A stretch of DNA of 64,000 nt from NCBI GenBank assembly GCA_037074705.1, contig CM073590.1, positions 165,166,746 through 165,230,745 of the forward strand, in the 5' to 3' direction. How positions within the stretch are numbered: position 1 is the first letter of the stretch; every line of letters starts with the position of its first letter. This document shows, piece by piece, positions 57,260 to 64,000 of the stretch. Both the position numbers and the translations under genes were made by a program. The notes below the pieces were generated by a model. That model was given only the letters and a program-made list of their open reading frames with translations. It was not told the origin of the DNA and did no database searches. The stretch comes from Zhengitettix transpicula (lineage: Eukaryota > Arthropoda > Insecta > Orthoptera > Tetrigidae).

Positions 57260-58415
57260 TTTCAGTATATTATATTAATAAAATCATTATTTGTGTTACG
57301 ATTGATAAATGAGAATAGGTGAATTTATAATATATACGTTTTGTTTCCGCCTCTTGAGAATAGTTTTTTAATTTATAAATAAATGTATTGATGCGAATTG
57401 GTTTGTAGATTATATAAGAGTCAAGACGTTGGTTGAAAGTGTTGATGTATCCATTACGGTCAAGAGCTACAATGACAGAACCTTTGTCTGCAAGTGTAAA
57501 AATTATTGGAATGAGAATTCAAGAATTGTTTGGAGATTCTTATGAGATTGCAGTGAAAAAGTGGAAGGTGTTTAGTGGTTTGTTTCTTTGGATTTTCAAG
57601 TAAAGTTTGAGTGATATGATTCCTGATTTTATTGTGTTATTTTGTTGGTAATAAAAATATATTAGTTTCAATATGTTTTATGAGAGGAATAGATTGAGAT
57701 ATGTTAACGGATGTTCTAGGAAAACTAATTTGGTTTCAAAGAGGTATTACGTCAATAACTTCCTTAGGAATAATATGATTTCTTAGATTTTTGAACCAAT
57801 TGTCTTCGTAATTGTGTGTGAAGTAAATGGTTTAGTTAAATATGAAATCAAACTTCTTAATTTTAACTGCCGTTAGACGAAAATTATTTCTGATTAACCG
57901 ATTGACGAAAGAAAAATTCATTATAAATGTTGACAGGCACTGTTCTAGTTATAACATTCTCATGAAAATTAAGTTTTTAGTTAAGAAATAAATGTATGAA
58001 TATATGTCTTTAATTAATAAATTTAATAGACGTAACTGTAAAAAATTAATTTTGTTATTGTATTTGGATGAAAGTTTCGAATTACAGAAAGAAATGCTGT
58101 TAAATTTATTATTTAAATGTTGTAAATGAGCTGTAAAACATCACATTTTCTACAATTTAGTAACAACTCACACTGGATCCTCGCAATAACTAATTTGTTC
58201 AAATGTTTTAACCAAGTTTTAAAACAAGAATAAATATTAAAGCAGAAACTGAGCAAAATATAATTTAGAAAATTCGTAACGAATACGTTCAAAATTAAAT
58301 ATAAAGACGCTAATGATACAGCTAGCTGTCAGATATTAACATGAAAAATTTACGTCTGTATTGAAAATTAATAATAATAAAAATAGACAAATACAGACAA
58401 AAGTAAATACGCTGT
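57260..58415 (-). mobile_element. Penelope-like element fragment: terminal arm and N-terminal reverse transcriptase region
   Basis: The minus strand starts at the Penelope end (complement of ATAGACAAATACAGACAAAAG, 58380-58410). Broken frames follow: a helical pre-RT part (LPKEVIDVIPL near 57760) and, near 57480-57530, LADKGSVIVALDRNGYINTF. The latter matches the A-D-K-G-x-x-[IV]-V-x-[LM]-[DN]-[RK]-x-x-Y block at the start of Penelope reverse transcriptases. It stops before the catalytic boxes. Several stops show it is dead. Confidence 0.68.
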
Positions 58416-60984
58416 GTTTAAAACTTTATGAACTAATTAATTTTAATTATAATGCTTTTATTTATAAGTATGTGGTTAAAATTTTAATCTAGTCACCTAC
58501 TAATTTAAATATTTATCAAATAATTTTTCTGTCTATGTCTCAAAAGTCAAAGAGTTCCTAGCTTACAGTTTCATTGCACTGCCATTAAATGTAGGAATCT
58601 TGAAAATAATATAGATTACTTTATTTCAGTAGAAAGCCCATTTGTTTCTACAATTGAATCTGAATTGCTTTTTAAAACAGTTTTCACGGAAACATTGCAT
58701 TAATAAAACTGGGAATTTGGATTGAGAATATTCAACTTGAAGTATCTTCACAATTATTTCATTAATTAAATGTTGTTGTATATTTCACATAGAGATGACT
58801 GCGACCATACGGTTTTACATCAATCAAGCAGTAAATAAAAAAGTATCAATTACGTTAATATTATTATATTATTCAAAAACAGAATTCTTGATCATGGATA
58901 ATTTGTATTATTATTTCAAAAACAGCGGAATTTACGAAGCATATTAAACAATTAATGCAAACAATAGCAAATTAAATGTTGCACGCTGATAATTTGATAA
59001 TTAAAGGCTATGAAAATATTTAGAAATAATTTATCCATAGAGTATAACAGAGTATACAAATTTATTTTAAATACACTTACTTATTTGGGTAGGTAAAATC
59101 CTTTTTTCGTCACGAGATAACGTTAAAATTAATAAAGTAAACGAAACCTGTTACTTACTAACCTTCTGCTCATCCAACGGAATATTATTCATTTCTCAGC
59201 TCTGTACATCCACTTAGCATCTTTCTGTAACGTCATAGCAAATGTTACTAAAAACCATAACATAACAACAAATGTGTTACTAAACAACGTGTCTATCAAT
59301 CCAATTGAAAATATAATACTTTCAACGGCATAATAATCAGATATTACAGTTTACTTTATAAGTAATATGTTGTTGATTACTCTTTTGTTTATAATTCATG
59401 ATTCATAATTCAGTTGGACAAACAGACAAACGATTGGGAAAAAAGTTACGAGACTGTCTTTACATAATTAATTAATTTCGTATATTAATGTCGTAATTCG
59501 TAACAGAGTAGGAGTGGAAATAAATAAACGTCGATTACATAGAGTTTGTGAGAAGACAAGCGAAAAATGGCAAGAAAACGAAAATTCTATAAAACAGATT
59601 AGACCAAAGTCTCAGAAATTCGTAATAAACTGGAATTTCAGATTTTTCCTTCTTATGTCATGACTTTTTTTTCGTAACATTGAGTTGGCATTCAACTTGT
59701 ATAAACAGTAATTTTGTTCCATGAGGAAAAGGAAAACATTCACGGAAATTCGAAAAAGCTAAACGTTACTTAGGACCGTTCTGGTTATTACCAGTATCTA
59801 GTAATTTGACTGCTGTCAGCGTATTAGTAATTTGATATTACGTTCATAGCAAATGATAATGACCGAGTTTCTTCTTGGGATTTTTAAATATTAGTTTGCG
59901 GATCCTATATAACTCTGCCTATAAATATTCTAATGAATATTTTTAAAAATGACAAGAAGTAAAAGAAATTATGACTATAGACTGGTACTATGGGAGGTGG
60001 GGAAGGGTTGGAAATTTTAAAATATGCTCATATTGATAGTCACTGTTGATGTTGTTAGTGTTTAAGTTTAACCTCTAATGGTATGCGACGGGACCCCTCA
60101 TAGAGGTGGGGGTGGAAAGGGGTGATAAAAATAATACGAAAACGACCGATATTGGTGTCGAATGTGCTATGTACTTCATTGTTGTGTTTGTTAACTATGT
60201 AATATTCTTTGACTTGTTCTATTCCCTCAGTAGAGGTCTAATGGAATCAATAAATAAATCTAAATATTTGATATATTATAACCTGCGTTAATAACTCAAA
60301 TACGGTGAATGTATTCAACAATTCATGCGCAGAATAATATATTTAATATGTTATTAAACTGAAAATAAATCGTATCATTTCAGTTCTGTATAAATATACT
60401 AATTCAAATAAAATTTTAGATAGATGGATAATGTGCATGCAGGTCACGCTTATATTGACCAAGCCGAGTCATAAGACCTTCGTGTTGAAGCTGAGTTTTA
60501 GAGGAAAGTGAAACATATCGTGTTAAAACATCAGTGTACTGTAAATACCATTTAACTGTTACTGACACTTACTGTGTAAGTGCCTCAAGATTTATTTATG
60601 ATAAAAAGAAATGATTAATAATTGATTAATTTAGAGGTTTTTCACATTTCCAATAGATTGTCATGTATTGTCCACGGAGAGCAAGAAATTATTATTTTAG
60701 TGTACTAACAAAAACATTTTCTTCAGTGCCTTTTACGTAATTATATGTATGTATATATTTTAAATGTAGATAAGGCATAATTTTGAATGTTTTCCAACAT
60801 AAGAAAACTTTTCTGATATATTGGTTTTTCATCAAAAGTTTTGTCTAATATATTAAATGCACATTCAAATGTATACACTCTTTAAACGACTACATATCCA
60901 TTCGTTTAAAATAAAAATGAAAAGCTTTTAATGTCTATAGAAATAAATAATGTAAAAAAATTAATTTCATGCAACAATTGCTAA
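58416..60984. other. AT-rich intergenic DNA, nothing recognised
   Basis: No supported feature. Confidence 0.6.
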
Positions 60985-62900
60985 GAAATTTACTTTCAGA
61001 AAAGATTATTCCCCTTTGGCCTTCAGCACGTACCTCGATAACTACGTATAGGAAGCGCTCAACCAACACCAACATGTCTTGACAGTCTGTAAGGCATACG
61101 AAAAGGCACGGTGATCAAGGATAATATACAAAGAACCTGCGAACTTAGCGACAATATCCTAAAATGCACCAGAAAGCTAGTTGAGGAACGATATATTGAA
61201 GTCAGAACTGACAATGGCGAGTCACATGAATACAGAATCGAGAATGGAATGAACCTCACTGTCATTCTGTTCCTGGTAGCCATAAGTGGCGTGAATAGTA
61301 TTTATAAACCCTCGATAGATACATTGACATATGCAGATATTGTCATAAGAGGGAACAACACTAAGCTGTCCTCTGAAATGATGCAGGAGGCAATAAACAA
61401 GGCGACTCAGTGGGCTGACAAAATTGGTTTCAATTTTAACCTTTGAAATGTCAAAACAATGTTTCAAATAAAAATTTATGATGAACAAATAGAATATTTT
61501 AAACAATACAAGATTATAGAAATCTTCTAGGACTCCAAACTCACGTCAACAACTAATCATAGAAGGCAAAACACCACTATTGATCCTCAAGCTGCTAGCT
61601 GCCAAGAACTGGGAAGCAAATCTGGATCTATTGAACCACACCTACAGGACAAAGATTAGAGCTAAAATAGAATATGGATCACACATATACATGACAGCGC
61701 AGAAAAGGATGCTAAGAAGACTAAATGTTGTCCAAAATTAGGCAATGAGAGTAATGACGGGATGTCACAAAATCACCACAAAACCGAGATTGACACTTGA
61801 GGCAACGAAATCCAGCTTACACGCAAAAGTGAAGCTATCGAAGCAAGATACGCGATCAAGGCAATTGAGGCGTCGAACCCGATAATAAGAGAACAAACCA
61901 TCACCTCACTACATGAAGAAAAAGAAACATCTAGAAACCTATCCCCGTTCTATAGCACACTAAAGGATACATTACGAACAGAAGGGATGACTCTTCCAAA
62001 GACGGACTACTACACCACGACAAGCATATCCTCGAAGGAGCCAATTAACATATCGCTATATAAGCTGAAAGCAAGCAGCCCACGCATAATAAACTGGAAC
62101 GCAGCAATAAATCCGTTACTACAGAAATCTGATTTATCCCAGAATCATTTATCCCGACGCTTCCAAAAACGCAAAAGGAGTTGCTTCCGCTATAATTACG
62201 ACAGACGTAGAAAAATCAATAGCTATAAACCATAATGCAACGATCGTTTCAGCAGAATTATTCGAAATCTTCAAGGCCACGGAACTGTGTCTGGAAACAG
62301 CAGAGGACAATAACATCGTATTAGCATATCCATAATAAATAGACTAACCAGCAAGGCGTACAGAAATGATTACTTCAATCTAATTAGAGAAAATGTAGCG
62401 AAAATCCACGAAAATGACAACCATATCGTCGCTAGAAGGAGTTAATGCAGATCTCCTGGCTAAGATGGAAACCGCTGAGCAAAGGAGGACCAGTAACCTG
62501 CCAATCTGCACCAGCAGGGACTTCAGAACACGTCTCTACAAGCAGCTGAAGGAAAAGTGGAACAAACCAATAAAAATAGAAGAATGTGGAGTTATCCTAA
62601 GAAATGTAAGCAGCATCTATGAAGTATCTCATCCTAAACATCTACCTCGAACGAAACAGGTTGTTTTAGCCAGGATCAGAACACTGCACTCCAGTTTCAC
62701 ACATTCGTACCGGTATGCAGATAATGTAAGGAGGCCATAACAATCCCTCATGTCCTCTTTGACTGCCCCAGATTTAGCAACATAAGATGATCAACAATAT
62801 CCGCCCATTTAAAGATGGTGTTCTGCAACTCACCAACAGTCATTTACAACATTAAAGAATTTACTATCAAAACTGAATTATATAAATTAATTTAAATTTA
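60985..62900 (+). mobile_element. LINE remnant with reverse transcriptase and C-terminal RNase H
   Basis: Broken frames follow the order of a LINE ORF2 of the I/Jockey type with RNase H. Pre-catalytic fingers lie near 61000-61110. At 61111-61446 is the RT with RIENG, then an FLVAISG[V] block and a TYAD box, where a deletion has removed the second D of YADD. The thumb/linker with EYGSHIYMTAQKRMLRRLN follows near 61660-61730. An RNase H region lies near 62130-62460 (a ...ASKNAKG start and an L-L-A-K end). A terminal zinc-finger region with HVLFDCPRFS lies near 62745-62780. An AT-rich tail follows. Stops and frameshifts abound. Confidence 0.8.
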
Positions 62901-63943
62901 ACTAAAATGTAAAAACATAACATATGAAAATCGCTATTGATCAATAGGTTTATGTAACTCTAAATCGTAAATAAAAAATAATTAATAAAAGACTTATTTT
63001 CTGCGCCAATATGTGACAATTAATAAACATATATTAACAATTACTGTTTATGCATTATAACATTTAACTGTTTTCGTTAGTTCATTACCACAAAAATGAC
63101 TTCAGTTACTTAAACAACGTTTTATGAAATATAAATTCATTGATAGTTTACCTTAGAAAGTGATGTCAAGGAATTTTTGGGCGAATCTGCATTCAAAGTT
63201 AACTATTTCAGAACTGATGTTAGAAACCACAAGATTAAAACGCCGACATCCGGAAGGTCAGTGTTTTAATCTTGAATGTTCCTGTCGGTAGCCGAATTGA
63301 TTACAGACGGTTTGTATATAATAATGTCCTAAATTGTTGAAATAATATTTTTTATGAATATAAAGTAAAGAATCTCGTAAAGTCATTTTAAAAAATTACA
63401 GTGCTGCACAATATTAATTTCGTTCATCATTCTACATATGAGTTTGGCATAAGTGTACTATTTAACTTCCACATTCCATCCTGGTTAGAACGACTGTAAT
63501 TAGTGGTGATTATACAAGCAAAAAAATTATTTATCTCTTTTTATGGTGGATACTGATAGTCAACTTCAGAGTTAATATATGCGGCAACTGGTCATTGCTG
63601 CCGAAAATTATTACTAACGCAGTTGGAATTTTGGAAGACGTCGGTTTGAAGATTCCAACTTAACATTGTTTATATTTAACTAATAAAAGCTTTATTGGTT
63701 TATTCTCCTGTTTCATAAGTTAATTAAGCAATTAAACTCTTTTGTTAAGAAGTTATTTTAACATTTAGATTTTAAAAGGTTTGTGAAAAAAACTTTGATG
63801 ATTGAGATAGTTATTTATTTAATTTTTGTACAAGGTACTTTACATGATATTTCTAGTAAAGTATGCAAGTTGTAATCACTCAAATGCTTGTTACTTTTTA
63901 AAAATATTTGATTATTAAAACTGTTGTATTATTTTATTTATGT
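62901..63943. other. AT-rich intergenic DNA, nothing recognised
   Basis: No supported feature. Confidence 0.6.
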
Positions 63944-64000
63944 ACTAGCTGGGTGCCCGGCGTTGCCCGAGATGTCATTTATCTATAACCATCCATAAGA
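63944..64000 (+). mobile_element. Start of a second ACTAGCTGGGTGCCC element, cut by the window end
   Basis: ACTAGCTGGGTGCCCGGCGT matches the start of the 52.9-kb element closely and is nearer to its presumed ancestral form. The rest lies beyond the window. Confidence 0.7.

Overview
The window looks like nuclear DNA from an insect with a large, AT-rich, transposon-filled genome. A cockroach, termite or other polyneopteran would fit, but the species cannot be named from sequence alone. Evidence for this is a single host gene of 11 short exons split by GT-AG introns over 14 kb, many decayed retroelements (Penelope-like, LINE, Ty3/Gypsy-like, SINE), PIF/Harbinger DNA transposons, TA microsatellites and almost no other coding sequence. 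Nothing prokaryotic was seen: no operons, CRISPR array, rRNA or intact tRNA genes.

The host gene lies on the minus strand between 17195 (ATG) and 2927 (TGA). Its 11 exons join in frame into a 560-residue protein of the SLC17 branch of the major facilitator superfamily, a sialin / inorganic-phosphate-cotransporter-like organic anion transporter. All splice sites are canonical and no exon is broken, so the gene is probably functional. A 25-codon, phase 0/0 exon (14107..14181) in the first lumenal loop could be skipped without shifting the frame. The introns hold a tandem duplication, copies of an abundant retroposon, a Penelope end fragment and an integrase-like remnant.

From 17.2 kb to the end there is no confident host gene. 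The landmarks are: about 13 copies of a 0.4-0.55 kb 5'-truncated retroposon, here called R1; minisatellites and a TA-cored palindrome at 22.3-22.8 kb; a tandem block at 27.4-27.8 kb; a Penelope-like element with a GIY-YIG endonuclease reading frame between inverted arms (29.0-30.05 kb); an unclassified 1.85 kb element with 450-bp inverted ends and an 18-unit 11-bp satellite (33.3-35.16 kb); two tandem R1 copies separated by identical 12-bp target sites (35.3-36.3 kb); a PIF/Harbinger element with transposase and MADF gene (37.6-40.7 kb) next to a second Harbinger fragment; a Ty3/Gypsy-like pol remnant (46.5-48.2 kb); a tRNA-derived SINE and a 747-bp element, each with target duplications (52.5-53.7 kb); a second Penelope fragment (57.3-58.4 kb); and a LINE remnant with reverse transcriptase and RNase H (61.0-62.9 kb).

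I did not find a convincing new multi-gene system. The items most worth a second look are hammerhead-ribozyme-like cores in the Penelope ends, the long-inverted-repeat element with its 11-bp array, the double R1 insertion at one target site, and the skippable loop exon of the transporter. Family assignments rest on recognised motifs, not on searches.
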